From contig CAZQLD010000005.1 in the NCBI GenBank assembly GCA_964594115.1, forward strand, positions 1-64,000: a stretch of DNA of 64,000 bases, read 5' to 3'. This DNA comes from MFWN01 sp964594115. GTDB taxonomy: Archaea; Nanobdellota; Nanobdellia; Pacearchaeales; GW2011-AR1. Under the pieces are notes generated by a model. It ran no database searches, was not told where the DNA came from, and saw only the letters and a program-made list of their open reading frames with translations. Shown here piece after piece: positions 8,546 to 17,681 of this stretch. The first letter of the stretch is position 1; the number at the start of each line of letters is the position of its first letter. Position numbers and translations under genes: made by a program.

Positions 8546-9223
8546 TTACTCTTCCTTAATTTCTTCACTTATAGCAGAGCCATGAGTTATTGCATTTAGT
8601 TTGTCATAAAAATCTTCCTGTAAGCCTACTGGTATATAAACTATACACTCTAAGTCGCCATTTGAAAGCCATTTTTCAGTTTCTTTATATTCTGACAATA
8701 AACCATAAACTCTTCCAGTATGCTCTGAAGAGATTCTTAGCTTTAATTTTTTAGTCTGTATTTTTATTGGCAAGATAGCTTTAATTTTTTCAATAGTTTT
8801 TGTAATTTGTTGTTCTATAGGCTTATTATCTATGCTTATTCCAGCCTCATCAATAGCAGCTGAGATTCTATCTGCTGTATGTGGCTTATCTGTCCTAGGA
8901 TCAATAGCATGTCTTGCTAAAAAGTCAACTATTTGTTTTTTCTTGCCCTCTCTTTCTTTATCTCTGTATTCTTTTGGAATCTGAATTTCTCCTTGTTTAA
9001 TTATTTTCTCTGCAACTTCGTTTATATTAGAAGTCCCAAAAGCTTCTTCTAAATCTGCATCTGACACATGTAATCCTTTTTTAGAATCATGAAATATTTT
9101 TTCAATGTTCAAAACCTCTGCTACACTCCCAAGTCGGCCTTTTTTAAATGCTAATGCTTTATCCATATCAACTAAAATCTCATAATCTTTTCCTTTAATC
9201 CTTATTCTAGCTATAACATCCAT
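8546..9223 (-). CDS. sdo1: SBDS/Sdo1 ribosome maturation protein
   Basis: 225 residues, using the ATG at 9223 rather than a TTG two codons upstream. Three-domain SBDS layout: N-terminal FYSH domain (GKDYEILVDMDKALAFKKG, then VFHDSKKG-like FHDSKKGLHVSD), a central helical domain (IVDFLARHAIDPRTDKPHTADRI), and a C-terminal ferredoxin-like domain. Promotes release of the anti-association factor from the large subunit. Placed between psmA and rrp4 as in other archaeal superoperons. Confidence 0.95.
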   Translation of the reverse strand: MDVIARIRIKGKDYEILVDMDKALAFKKGRLGSVAEVLNIEKIFHDSKKGLHVSDADLEEAFGTSNINEVAEKIIKQGEIQIPKEYRDKEREGKKKQIVDFLARHAIDPRTDKPHTADRISAAIDEAGISIDNKPIEQQITKTIEKIKAILPIKIQTKKLKLRISSEHTGRVYGLLSEYKETEKWLSNGDLECIVYIPVGLQEDFYDKLNAITHGSAISEEIKEE

Positions 9224-9241
9224 TTTCAATAAGTAATAATC

Positions 9242-9970
9242 TTACCTCAAGTATTTCTTTAATCTATCCCCTGAAATTCTTTTTAATTTTTTAGTGTTTT
9301 TTTCAATATAACCCGCATCAAACCTTTCTATATTGAAATTCTTGCCTAAAATATCCTTAAATATTTTTAAAGAAAGCCTTGTTGCTTCTTCTATTGTCAT
9401 ATCCTCTTTATATTCTTTTCTTAAACTTTCTTTAATTTTCTCATCATTTTCTCCTATAGCTGTTGCTTTAAAAGCAGTATAGTTTCCAGTAACCTCACTA
9501 ACAAATAATTCTGGTTCTTTGTTTATCCCTGCTATCATGACATGAACACCAAAAGGTCTTGCTCCAGGATACTGGGTAAAAGCCTGCATTATATTTGCTA
9601 TTTCTTTGATAACAGATTCCATATCTATAGGTGAATCATAAGTAACTCTATGTTGTTGTGCCAAAATCTGAGATCTTTCTATCAAAATTCTTGCATCACT
9701 CCAAAATCCTGCTGCTGTAGCTGCTATATGTTCATCTATTTCATAAATCTTATCTGCAGATTCTGGAACAAGGAGTTTATCTAATTTAACTTTTTTATCA
9801 GAAACAATGACAACGCCATCTTTGCATACAATTCCTATACTTGCACTGCCTAGTCTGACAGTTTTTTCTGCATATTCTACTTGTAAGATGTGCCCATCTG
9901 GAGAGAACATAGTTGCAGCTCTATCATAACCCATCATCTGATGTTGCATATCTACAGGCATTTCTACCAT
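9242..9970 (-). CDS. psmA: Proteasome alpha subunit
   Basis: 242 residues. Contains the alpha-type N-terminal helix and signature MGYDRAATMFSPDGHILQVEYAEK (gate region), ADKIYEIDEHIAATAAGFWSDAR, and RPFGVHVMIAG. Alpha rings form the gated ends of the 20S proteasome; catalysis is by the beta subunit encoded at 19808. About 88 bp separate it from rnp2 upstream, with no strong TATA seen, so it is probably read through from rnp2 or further upstream. Confidence 0.96.
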   Translation of the reverse strand: MVEMPVDMQHQMMGYDRAATMFSPDGHILQVEYAEKTVRLGSASIGIVCKDGVVIVSDKKVKLDKLLVPESADKIYEIDEHIAATAAGFWSDARILIERSQILAQQHRVTYDSPIDMESVIKEIANIMQAFTQYPGARPFGVHVMIAGINKEPELFVSEVTGNYTAFKATAIGENDEKIKESLRKEYKEDMTIEEATRLSLKIFKDILGKNFNIERFDAGYIEKNTKKLKRISGDRLKKYLR

Positions 9971-10058
9971 TTTTATCTCTTTAAAAGAACTGAATAATCA
10001 GTTAAATTTAATTTCCTCCCTACCAAAAACAAAAAGAACTGTGCATTTAAAAACCTTA

Positions 10059-10334
10059 CTATTTCAGTTTTTTCAAACTGCCACTAACCCTTTTTATCTG
10101 TATTTTTTTCCCAGAAAGCAGGAAACTTGCCCTTATATTGTCTAATTCTTTTCTGTTTATGGCAAAAATGATTTTTTCTTTTGATTTTTTTATGATTTTA
10201 GGGGATGCTCTAGCATAACCTAAAACTCCTACATAATCTAAGATAATTCTCTCTATTGTTTTCTCATCCGCATCTTTTCCTTCTATTAAAATATACCTTT
10301 TCTTTTCTCTATGACTTGGTTTCAAGGATTTCAT
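10059..10334 (-). CDS. rnp2: RNase P protein component 2 (Pop5 family)
   Basis: 91 residues, short for Pop5 (usually 110-140). It carries the family start LKPSHREKKRYILIEG, LDYVGVLGYARASPKII, and the RKELDNIRASFLLSGKKIQIKRVSGSLKKLK end, matching archaeal Pop5. Pop5 pairs with Rpp30 to activate the RNase P RNA in tRNA 5' maturation. Its start overlaps the stop of the upstream 1100-residue gene by 4 bp, so it is translationally coupled to it. Confidence 0.88.
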   Translation of the reverse strand: MKSLKPSHREKKRYILIEGKDADEKTIERIILDYVGVLGYARASPKIIKKSKEKIIFAINRKELDNIRASFLLSGKKIQIKRVSGSLKKLK

Positions 10335-13300
10335 CTTCTTCTCTTCCTTTTCTTATCTTCTCCTTTTAGTATTTTTATACTTAATAAAACTACAATAACT
10401 ATTATTAAAACAACTAAAGCATATTTAATTGTATCCTTTATTATACTGCTGTCTTTTTCACTAGCAGTTTTTTCACTTTTTTCTTCACTTTCCTGTTTTG
10501 TTGGTTTTGATACGAGTTCATAAATTGTTTTTATTGTAATATTAGCCTTATTGTTTTCAATTGAATTTAATTTGACATATAAATCATAATAAGCTTCAGA
10601 ACTTAGATTTAATTTTTTGCTCTCTCCAATGTTTAGAATTAAATTTATCTTATTGCTCTCAATAGTTAAATTAAAGTAATTTCCTTCTATGTTATTAACT
10701 GCTAAAGTATGTTGTTTATTATCTAATGTGAATTTTATTTTATCATTTTTTCCAAGCTCTTTAGTATACCCTATATTTATTTCTTCAGCTGTTGGAATAT
10801 AAATTTTATATGAAGTTCCTCCGCCTCCTCCGCCAGAAGGGGGAAGGCTGTTTATTTGAGGTGATTGTTCTATTGTTGTTGTGAAATCCCATATTATACT
10901 TATTGTTGAATTTTCTCCACTACTAACATTAACGTACCATTCATATGTTGTATTTGCATCTAGGTTAGACCAAGTGTAAGTAGCATCAGAGCCATTTACA
11001 ACCTTCGTCACATTTCCTATATTCCCAAAAGACCCATTGCTCATTTCATAATCAAAGTTAAATTGGCTATTTGCGTCAGTTTGATAAGTGTCCAAATATG
11101 GAGAATATGTTTGTACAAAAACTTTATCTGCACCTGGATCAAAAGTTAAAATTCTTAAATAACCATTTCCTCCATTAGTCCAATCTTGATAATTTGCCAG
11201 CATTTGGTATACCTGATTTCCATATAAATTGTTGTCTGTTCTATTAATTTCTCCATCATTGCCACTAGGACCGCCATGCATATGCCCGCATAAAACTATT
11301 TGTAAATTTTTATGATTCTTGATTAAATCATGCCATATGTAACTTGTGTTCCCACTATATCTACCGCAATCACCAGTTTCATCCCACCTAGAGCCAGTAT
11401 CATTCAAATAAGCATGTGTTGTGAGTATAGCTTTTCTATCCTTGTAGGTAGTAAGTGTATCATTTACCCATGTTATTTCATCACTTGAAGGGCAAAAATC
11501 TACATTAATAAAAATATAATTATCTCCTTCTATTGGCATTAGCTGATAATTGTTTGTATTATTATTATAATCCCCGCCCCAATACCAAGTTTGATTAAAT
11601 CTTAATTCAGGATAATATAGATAATAATTAGCTGTAGAACTATCAGGATCACTTGATGTTTGATGGTCATGGTCTCCAGGGATTACAGTCCATGAAACAC
11701 TATGGTTTTCTAGATATGTTAAACTAATATTTGAATTATTCCATTCTGCGAGGTCTGTATAGGCATTTACAATATCTCCTTCATGCACAACCATTTTTAT
11801 ATTGAGTAAATTTTTATTATTTCCAATCCACCATGTTTGACTATTGAAAATAGCAGGATAACTTTCACTATATTTTTGAGTATCTGGGAGTGCAATTAAT
11901 GTCCAGTTATCTCCACCTGTTGTGCTTCTTCCATAAAAACTTACATTCATAGCATCATCATTTAAATTATAAGAAGTTATATTTAATACAGGAGAAGTAG
12001 GAATTTCTATAGAGCCATCTAGTGGAAAATTAAGAGTGATACTAAAGTGGCTAATGATTAAACTATAGTTTGATTCCGAAAAAGCAGAGTTTCCTTTTTC
12101 ATCTTCTGCAAGACAATTCCATTTATAATTATCATAAATTAAATTTGTAAGATTAAAAGAAGTTTCATTTGATATTCCGGTAATATTATATGTTGTTCGA
12201 TTTATCAAATCATTAGTCGAATTCCATAAATAAAGAGTTATATTTGAAAGCCGTAAATCAATAGCATTGCAAGAGAATGTTTGATTCATATTAGCACTTA
12301 TTGTAGCATTTGCAGGAGAAATTAGTCCTACTTCTGGGGCAGTTTCATCTAAAGAGATAAGAGCAGAATAACTATCAATTCTTGAAAAGTTTAAACCACT
12401 TCCTGCTGAATCATCTACTAAAACTCCTGTATTGTTTAAGATATTTTTAATTTCTACAGGAGTTAAAATACTGTTATTTTGCAGTCTGAAAAATTGTCTA
12501 ATAAGAGCAAAAGCAGCTGCAACATGAGGGGCGGACATACTTGTTCCATACCTTCCTTCATATCCCCCACTTGCTTTTGTAGAATTAATTTTATTTCCTG
12601 AAGTTCCGCCTGGAGCAACTAAATCAGTTAAATTGTTTCTATTGCCATATGAAGCAATATTATCACTTTTATCTGTTGCACTAACAGCAGTTACGTTTTT
12701 AATACATGCTGGAGAAGAAATATGAGTAATATTATTCTGATTTCCTGTAGCTGCTATGACTGAGATATTATATAAAGTTGCATTATTTATTCTAGGGGTA
12801 GTTGTTGGCTCAGAACCATCACAATATTCATCATATAAATCAGGCATTTCTGTTCCTAAACTCATGCTAATAACTGAAATATTATATGCATCAGCATTAT
12901 TAATGCACCAATCTATTCCTGCATCAAGGTCGCTAGTATTTCCATTTCCAGAAGAACCTAAAACCTTAACCCCAATTAAACTTGCCCCTATAGCAACTCC
13001 CTCAATTCCCCCACTTGCTGCAGCAATTCCTGCTACATGCGTGCCATGTCCATAATCATCTGCAACAGAACAATTTTCAACACACGTCTTTTCAAAACAA
13101 TCAATAATACAAGTTTTATTTTTCCCAATTAAATCAGGATGTGAAAAGTTTATTCCTGTGTCCAGTATGCAAATAGTTTCATCAATTCCAGTTATATTAA
13201 CTCCAGAAATTTGAGAAGACCAGACATTTATTGCATTAATTAATAAAACAGAGTCCTGTAAAAATGCCTTAATAGGCTTGTCAATAATTATTGATTCAAC

Positions 13301-13633
13301 ATTAGGATTTTTGTCTAACTTCTCTAATTCATCTTTTGAAACTTCAACAGCAATATAATCATCAAAAACATGCTTAACATTTTCTTCCCCGACTTCTTTT
13401 TTTATCGCGTCTTTAATCTTTTCCTTATCTGATTCTATCTTAGAATTAGTCCTAATTAACCTTAATTTTTCAGAATCTTTTAATCTTACAATAACTCTCA
13501 CCTCATAAGCCTCTTCTAGTTGTTCATAAACTTCCTCACTTATCTTCTCTTTACTCTCTTGAACAGAGCTAACAAACAGTATACTAGCAAGTAAAAAAAT
13601 AATTATAACTAATCCAAAAAACATTTTCCTCAT
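10331..13633 (-). CDS. Secreted subtilase fused to a calcineurin-like phosphoesterase
   Basis: 1100 residues. Order: signal peptide (5-22), I9-type propeptide (about 40-122), S8 catalytic domain with D158 (ILDTG), H196 (GHGTH), N298 and S365 (GTSMSAPH); an Ig-like section (430-530); a metallophosphoesterase domain with D584 (LPDTQ), H617/D620 (HEGD), GDHD at 653-656, H740 and GHMHG at 783-787; a fibronectin-like section; PPSGGGGGG linker near 931-939; C-terminal membrane segment (1069-1088) and basic tail. Predicted cell-surface protease. The phosphoesterase has D654 where families usually have Asn. Coupled to rnp2 by a 4-bp overlap. Confidence 0.88.
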   Translation of the reverse strand: MRKMFFGLVIIIFLLASILFVSSVQESKEKISEEVYEQLEEAYEVRVIVRLKDSEKLRLIRTNSKIESDKEKIKDAIKKEVGEENVKHVFDDYIAVEVSKDELEKLDKNPNVESIIIDKPIKAFLQDSVLLINAINVWSSQISGVNITGIDETICILDTGINFSHPDLIGKNKTCIIDCFEKTCVENCSVADDYGHGTHVAGIAAASGGIEGVAIGASLIGVKVLGSSGNGNTSDLDAGIDWCINNADAYNISVISMSLGTEMPDLYDEYCDGSEPTTTPRINNATLYNISVIAATGNQNNITHISSPACIKNVTAVSATDKSDNIASYGNRNNLTDLVAPGGTSGNKINSTKASGGYEGRYGTSMSAPHVAAAFALIRQFFRLQNNSILTPVEIKNILNNTGVLVDDSAGSGLNFSRIDSYSALISLDETAPEVGLISPANATISANMNQTFSCNAIDLRLSNITLYLWNSTNDLINRTTYNITGISNETSFNLTNLIYDNYKWNCLAEDEKGNSAFSESNYSLIISHFSITLNFPLDGSIEIPTSPVLNITSYNLNDDAMNVSFYGRSTTGGDNWTLIALPDTQKYSESYPAIFNSQTWWIGNNKNLLNIKMVVHEGDIVNAYTDLAEWNNSNISLTYLENHSVSWTVIPGDHDHQTSSDPDSSTANYYLYYPELRFNQTWYWGGDYNNNTNNYQLMPIEGDNYIFINVDFCPSSDEITWVNDTLTTYKDRKAILTTHAYLNDTGSRWDETGDCGRYSGNTSYIWHDLIKNHKNLQIVLCGHMHGGPSGNDGEINRTDNNLYGNQVYQMLANYQDWTNGGNGYLRILTFDPGADKVFVQTYSPYLDTYQTDANSQFNFDYEMSNGSFGNIGNVTKVVNGSDATYTWSNLDANTTYEWYVNVSSGENSTISIIWDFTTTIEQSPQINSLPPSGGGGGGTSYKIYIPTAEEINIGYTKELGKNDKIKFTLDNKQHTLAVNNIEGNYFNLTIESNKINLILNIGESKKLNLSSEAYYDLYVKLNSIENNKANITIKTIYELVSKPTKQESEEKSEKTASEKDSSIIKDTIKYALVVLIIVIVVLLSIKILKGEDKKRKRRR

Positions 13634-13636
13634 TTT

Positions 13637-13975
13637 TTAATTTTCGATAATTTCACATTTCCCTTTAACACATCCACAACTTCCAGCTCCACAGTCTAAT
13701 GGGCCTGAACAATCTAATGTGCACATCACTCCCTTACACGCTGGAACTTTTTCTTTCACTGTACAAGAATCTGGGTGGCAGCATGTTGCAGGAACACAAT
13801 CTTCGTCTTTTTCACACTCTTTTTCATTTACAACCAGTCCATTGTCTATTTCCCTATTCCTGCCCCTAAACCACATTAAGACTATCAAAATTGCCAATAA
13901 AAAGATTATAATCCAGAATAATTTTTTATTATGTTCAATCTTAATTTTTTTCCTCTTTTTTCTGACAACTTTCAT
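13637..13975 (-). CDS. Membrane-anchored cysteine-rich protein
   Basis: 112 residues. A basic N-terminus (RKKRKKIKIEHNKK) precedes one membrane segment (about 19-36), placing a C-terminal domain with 12 cysteines outside the cell. The motif CEKDEDCVPATCC and CGCVKGKCE look like the short Cys-rich modules in DPANN secreted proteins. TATA-like CTTTAAAAATAAG upstream suggests a leaderless start. It ends 3 bp before the start of the 1100-residue subtilase, so the two are likely co-transcribed. Function unknown. Confidence 0.75.
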   Translation of the reverse strand: MKVVRKKRKKIKIEHNKKLFWIIIFLLAILIVLMWFRGRNREIDNGLVVNEKECEKDEDCVPATCCHPDSCTVKEKVPACKGVMCTLDCSGPLDCGAGSCGCVKGKCEIIEN

Positions 13976-14068
13976 ATAAGAACTTATTTTTAAAGATTAA
14001 AAATGTTTCTCTCGCAAGATATTTAAACCCCCATCTTTTTATTCTATAAATAGAAAAGAGGTTTACAA

Positions 14069-15409
14069 ATGAAAGTTTACACAATTGGGGGATTTAGTGA
14101 AGTAGGCAAGAATATGACAGCTGTGGAAATAGCAGGAGATGTTTTTATTTTTGATATGGGTTTTTTCCTGCCTGCAATTGTTGAATTAGAAGAACAAGAA
14201 AGAAATAAAAAATTAACTGAGAAAAGATTAAGAAATATAGGAGCCATACCCCAAGATACCTTATTAGACAGCTTTAATTTAAGAAATAAGGTAAGAGCAA
14301 TTTTTCTAGGCCATGCTCATCTTGACCATATTGGAGCAGTTTTATATCTTGCACAAAGATATAATGCAGAGATTATTGGAACTCCTTTTACTATAGAAGT
14401 TTTAAAAACAATGTTAAGAGATGAAGGCATAATGCTAAGGAACAAGCTAAAAGTAGTTCAGCCAAATTCTTCTTATACTTTACAAGGCAAAAATAAAAAA
14501 TATCTTGTTGATTTTATCAATATTACTCATTCTACCCCTCAAACTTCTATGATTGCCTTACACACAAAAGAGGGTGTTGTCTTATACGCAAATGATTTCA
14601 AATTTGACAACAACCCTATTTTAGGAAAAAAACCAAATTATGAAAAACTAAAGGAAATAGCTAAAGAAGGAGTTAAAGTTTTAATTGTAGATGCCCTTTA
14701 TTCTGGCAGTGAAAGGAAAACGCCAAGTGAAAAAATAGCAAGAGGATTACTTGAAGATGTAATGTTAACTACCTCCAATGAAAAATCTGGGATTATTATA
14801 ACAACCTTCTCTTCTCATATTGCTAGACTAAAAAGCATTGTGGATTTTGGTAAACAACTTAGAAGAAAAATCATTTTTGTTGGGAGGAGTCTAAACAAAT
14901 ATGTTTCTGCTGCCCAAAAAGTAAAAATCTGCCCCTTTTATCAAGATATACTGCTTCTTAGCTATAGAAAACAAGTAGAATCTGCTTTAAGGAAAATAAA
15001 CAAAAACAGGACTAATTATTTACTTGTTTGCACAGGTCATCAAGGTGAGCCTGGGAGTGTTCTTGAGAGAATTTCAAAGAATGAACTCCCCTTTTCTTTT
15101 AGGAACCAGGATCATGTAATCTTCTCCTCTTCAATTATTCCAACCCCAATAACTGTCTCAAATAGAAATCAGCTGGAAAAAAGATTAAAAAAGAGAGGGG
15201 TTAGAATTTTTGGAGATGCCCATGTTTCAGGTCATGCAGCAAGAGAAGATTTGAGAGATTTTATAACTATGATGCATCCAGAACATATAATTCCTGCTCA
15301 TGGAGATTTAGCTAAATTAACTCCAATGGCAGAGCTTGCATCTGAATTAGGCTATAAACTTGGAAAAACAGTTCATATTATGCAGGATTGTCAGAAAATA
15401 ATACTATAA
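14069..15409 (+). CDS. rnj: Archaeal RNase J (beta-CASP ribonuclease)
   Basis: 446 residues. Metallo-beta-lactamase/beta-CASP fold: N-terminal GGFSEVGKNMTAVEI, GHAHLDHIGA metal motif (about 88), later THSTPQTSMIALHT, YANDFKFD, an FTTFSSHIARL beta-CASP segment, SGHAAREDL and a final PAHGDLAKL motif. Archaeal RNase J is a 5'-to-3' exoribonuclease. The start is supported by GAGGT 7 nt before the ATG and a TATA near 14021. It stands divergently from the subtilase group. Confidence 0.93.
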   Translation: MKVYTIGGFSEVGKNMTAVEIAGDVFIFDMGFFLPAIVELEEQERNKKLTEKRLRNIGAIPQDTLLDSFNLRNKVRAIFLGHAHLDHIGAVLYLAQRYNAEIIGTPFTIEVLKTMLRDEGIMLRNKLKVVQPNSSYTLQGKNKKYLVDFINITHSTPQTSMIALHTKEGVVLYANDFKFDNNPILGKKPNYEKLKEIAKEGVKVLIVDALYSGSERKTPSEKIARGLLEDVMLTTSNEKSGIIITTFSSHIARLKSIVDFGKQLRRKIIFVGRSLNKYVSAAQKVKICPFYQDILLLSYRKQVESALRKINKNRTNYLLVCTGHQGEPGSVLERISKNELPFSFRNQDHVIFSSSIIPTPITVSNRNQLEKRLKKRGVRIFGDAHVSGHAAREDLRDFITMMHPEHIIPAHGDLAKLTPMAELASELGYKLGKTVHIMQDCQKIIL

Positions 15410-15474
15410 AGAATTAAAAACAAAGGTTTAATAATAACTAAAAACTATTATCAGAAGATAAAAAAGAGGTAGAA

Positions 15475-15885
15475 ATGGTAAGAGAAGATATAGTTGCTGC
15501 ATTGAAAAATTCTCTTGAAAGGGGCTATTCTTTTGAGGACACTAAACAGAGTCTTATTTCTGCAGGTTATAGTACAGAAGAAGTTGAAGAAGCTTCTAAT
15601 TTTATACATTCTGGTTCTGTTATTGTTCAAAAAAAAGCAAGTATGCCAGAACCAGTAACAGCAGTACAACCAGCAAAACCAGTAGCATATCAAAGGCCCA
15701 TGGCTCCAGCACAACCGACTAGTCAACAAACAGCAACTGTAACACAAATTAAAAAACCAAAAAAACAGTCTTTTTTAAAAGGAAATTTAAAAATAATCTT
15801 GCTTTCTATAATTCTAGTTCTTCTTCTTGCGGTTTTTATTTTGACCTTTATTTTTAGAGATAAAATAATTAGTTGGTTTGGTTAA
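15475..15885 (+). CDS. Tail-anchored membrane protein with UBA-like N-terminus
   Basis: 136 residues. Residues 1-45 form a small three-helix, UBA-like module (IVAALKNSLERGYSFEDTKQSLISAGY) of the kind seen in DPANN membrane proteins. A Pro/Ala/Gln-rich linker (about 55-95) leads to one C-terminal membrane segment (107-128). The ATG at 15475 has GAGGT just upstream. A related helical module occurs in the MoxR protein at 49543 and the 895-residue protein at 30097. Function unknown. Confidence 0.7.
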   Translation: MVREDIVAALKNSLERGYSFEDTKQSLISAGYSTEEVEEASNFIHSGSVIVQKKASMPEPVTAVQPAKPVAYQRPMAPAQPTSQQTATVTQIKKPKKQSFLKGNLKIILLSIILVLLLAVFILTFIFRDKIISWFG

Positions 15886-15895
15886 AAATATAAAA

Positions 15896-16423
15896 ATGTA
15901 TGCCCCAGCAGAAGATTCTTACTCGCTTTCAGAAAATTTGAAAAAATACCTGAAAGATAAAGATAAAAACACTATTATTCTTGACCTTGGAACAGGTTCA
16001 GGAATTCAGGCAGAAACCTGCAGAAAATTAGGCTTTAATAATATACTGGCTGCAGATGTAGACAAGTCTGTTATTGGGTTATTAAAGAAAAAAGGATTTA
16101 AAGCTATAAAATCAAACCTTTTTTCAAATATCAAAAACAAATTTGATCTTATTGTATTCAATCCTCCTTACCTGCCTTCCAATAGATACGATAAAGAAAA
16201 AGATACAACTGGGGGAAAACAAGGTTATGAAACAATTATTAGATTTTTAAAACAAGCTAAAAATTATTTAAATGAAAATGGAAAGGTTTTACTGATTTAT
16301 AGTTCATTAAGTAAGCCTAAAATTATAAATAAAAAAGCAAAAGAATTAGGTTATAAAATGAAATTATTAAGCAAAAAGAAATTATTTTTTGAAGAATTAT
16401 TCATTATAGAATTAAGAAGATAA
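15896..16423 (+). CDS. HemK/Mtq2-like methyltransferase
   Basis: 175 residues from the ATG at 15896, 11 bp after the preceding stop; a TTG at 15878 is less likely. SAM-binding ILDLGTGSGIQ and the catalytic NPPYLP motif identify the N5-glutamine methyltransferase group. The size and the EDSYSL start fit archaeal HemK2 homologues, which in eukaryotes methylate release factor eRF1; a methylation target on aRF1 is an inference. No partner gene (TRM112-like) is seen nearby. Confidence 0.82.
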   Translation: MYAPAEDSYSLSENLKKYLKDKDKNTIILDLGTGSGIQAETCRKLGFNNILAADVDKSVIGLLKKKGFKAIKSNLFSNIKNKFDLIVFNPPYLPSNRYDKEKDTTGGKQGYETIIRFLKQAKNYLNENGKVLLIYSSLSKPKIINKKAKELGYKMKLLSKKKLFFEELFIIELRR

Positions 16424-16513
16424 TTTAAAGGGATTTTTAAAGTATTTTCTCTATTATAATTATTTTTATATAGCTTATTTTCGGTTTTTTGTAGGGAAAA
16501 GTAAAAAGAGAAA

Positions 16514-17680
16514 ATGAGATTTGCACATATTGCTGACTGTCATCTTGGTTCTTGGCGCCAACCAGAACTTCAGGAATTGAATTTAGCTAGTTTCAAAAAG
16601 GCAATTGAAATTTGCATTCAAGAGAATGTAAACTTCATACTTTTTTCAGGAGATTTATTTGACTCTGCATATCCTCCAATAGAAATTTTAAAAGAAACTT
16701 TCTCAGAATTTAAAAAATTAAAAGATGTCAATATTAAGTGTTATATGATTGCAGGAAGCCATGATTATTCTGTTTCTGGTAAAACTTTTCTAGATGTTTT
16801 AGAAAAAGCAGGTTTTTGCCAGATGTGTAAGTTTGAAGAGCAAGAGAATAAAATAATGTTAAAAGCAAGAAATCATGAAGGGGTATCAATCTATGGTTAT
16901 CCTGGGAAAAAATCAGGATTAGAAGTAAAAGATTTAAGAAGAATCTTTCTTGAAGAAACAAATAATTTCAAAATTTTAATGTTGCACACAACAATGGAAT
17001 CAGCTAAAGGGAACCTCCCAATAGAATCTGTTTCAATAGAAAAGTTACCAGAAGCAGATTATTATGCCCTGGGGCATTTGCATTTAATACATGAATACCC
17101 TCTTGCTGACAATAAGTATTTGGTTTATCCAGGACCAATATTTCCAAATAATTTCCAAGAATTAGATGAACTTAAAGGAGGGAGTTTTTATATCATTGAT
17201 GTTAATGGCTATGTTAAGTTAACAAAAAAAGAGATTAAATTTAAACCTATCTTGTCTATAGAAATTGAAATAGAAGATGCTTTGACAGCAACAGACAAGA
17301 TTATTTTTGCACTTGAAAAAGAAGATTTAGAGGACAAAATTGTTCTTTTAAAATTAAAAGGAAAGATAAAGCATGGAAAAACTTCAGATATAAAGTTCCA
17401 GGCGATACAAGAAACAGCTAAAAAAAAGAAATCTTATGTGCTGTTAAAAAATACCAGTAAGCTTAAGACAGAAGAGCAGGAAATTGAAATAGAGACAGAT
17501 GATATAGATAAGATAGAAGAAGCAATGATTGAGACTTTCATCAAGGAAAACTCCTCTGAATTTAATAAATTTATTACTCCTTTAATAAACTCTTTTAATT
17601 TAGAGAAACAGGAAGATGAGAAAAAAGCAGTTTTTGAATCTCGCCTTTTAACTGAAATAAACAAAATCCTAGACTTATAA
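16514..17680 (+). CDS. mre11: DNA repair nuclease Mre11
   Basis: 388 residues. Calcineurin-fold phosphoesterase with D8 and H10 (HIADCHLG), FSGDLFDS, AGSHDYS (Ser in place of the common GNHD Asn), LHT, and ALGHLHL. The C-terminal part forms the Rad50-binding domain. Mre11 trims DNA ends in double-strand break repair and forms a complex with Rad50, encoded one base downstream (17682), so the pair is an operon. Confidence 0.94.
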   Translation: MRFAHIADCHLGSWRQPELQELNLASFKKAIEICIQENVNFILFSGDLFDSAYPPIEILKETFSEFKKLKDVNIKCYMIAGSHDYSVSGKTFLDVLEKAGFCQMCKFEEQENKIMLKARNHEGVSIYGYPGKKSGLEVKDLRRIFLEETNNFKILMLHTTMESAKGNLPIESVSIEKLPEADYYALGHLHLIHEYPLADNKYLVYPGPIFPNNFQELDELKGGSFYIIDVNGYVKLTKKEIKFKPILSIEIEIEDALTATDKIIFALEKEDLEDKIVLLKLKGKIKHGKTSDIKFQAIQETAKKKKSYVLLKNTSKLKTEEQEIEIETDDIDKIEEAMIETFIKENSSEFNKFITPLINSFNLEKQEDEKKAVFESRLLTEINKILDL

Positions 17681-17681
17681 A

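Noticed and set aside
10790..10840. Shared GGGGGG linkers as a sorting signal
   Set aside because: Pro/Ser-Gly6 linkers occur in three surface proteins (1100, 675 and 1382 residues), but they lie at different distances from the membrane anchors and look like flexible hinges.
15451..15747. 98-residue minus-strand ORF
   Set aside because: Antisense to the 136-residue tail-anchored protein, which has a good ribosome site and domain structure.
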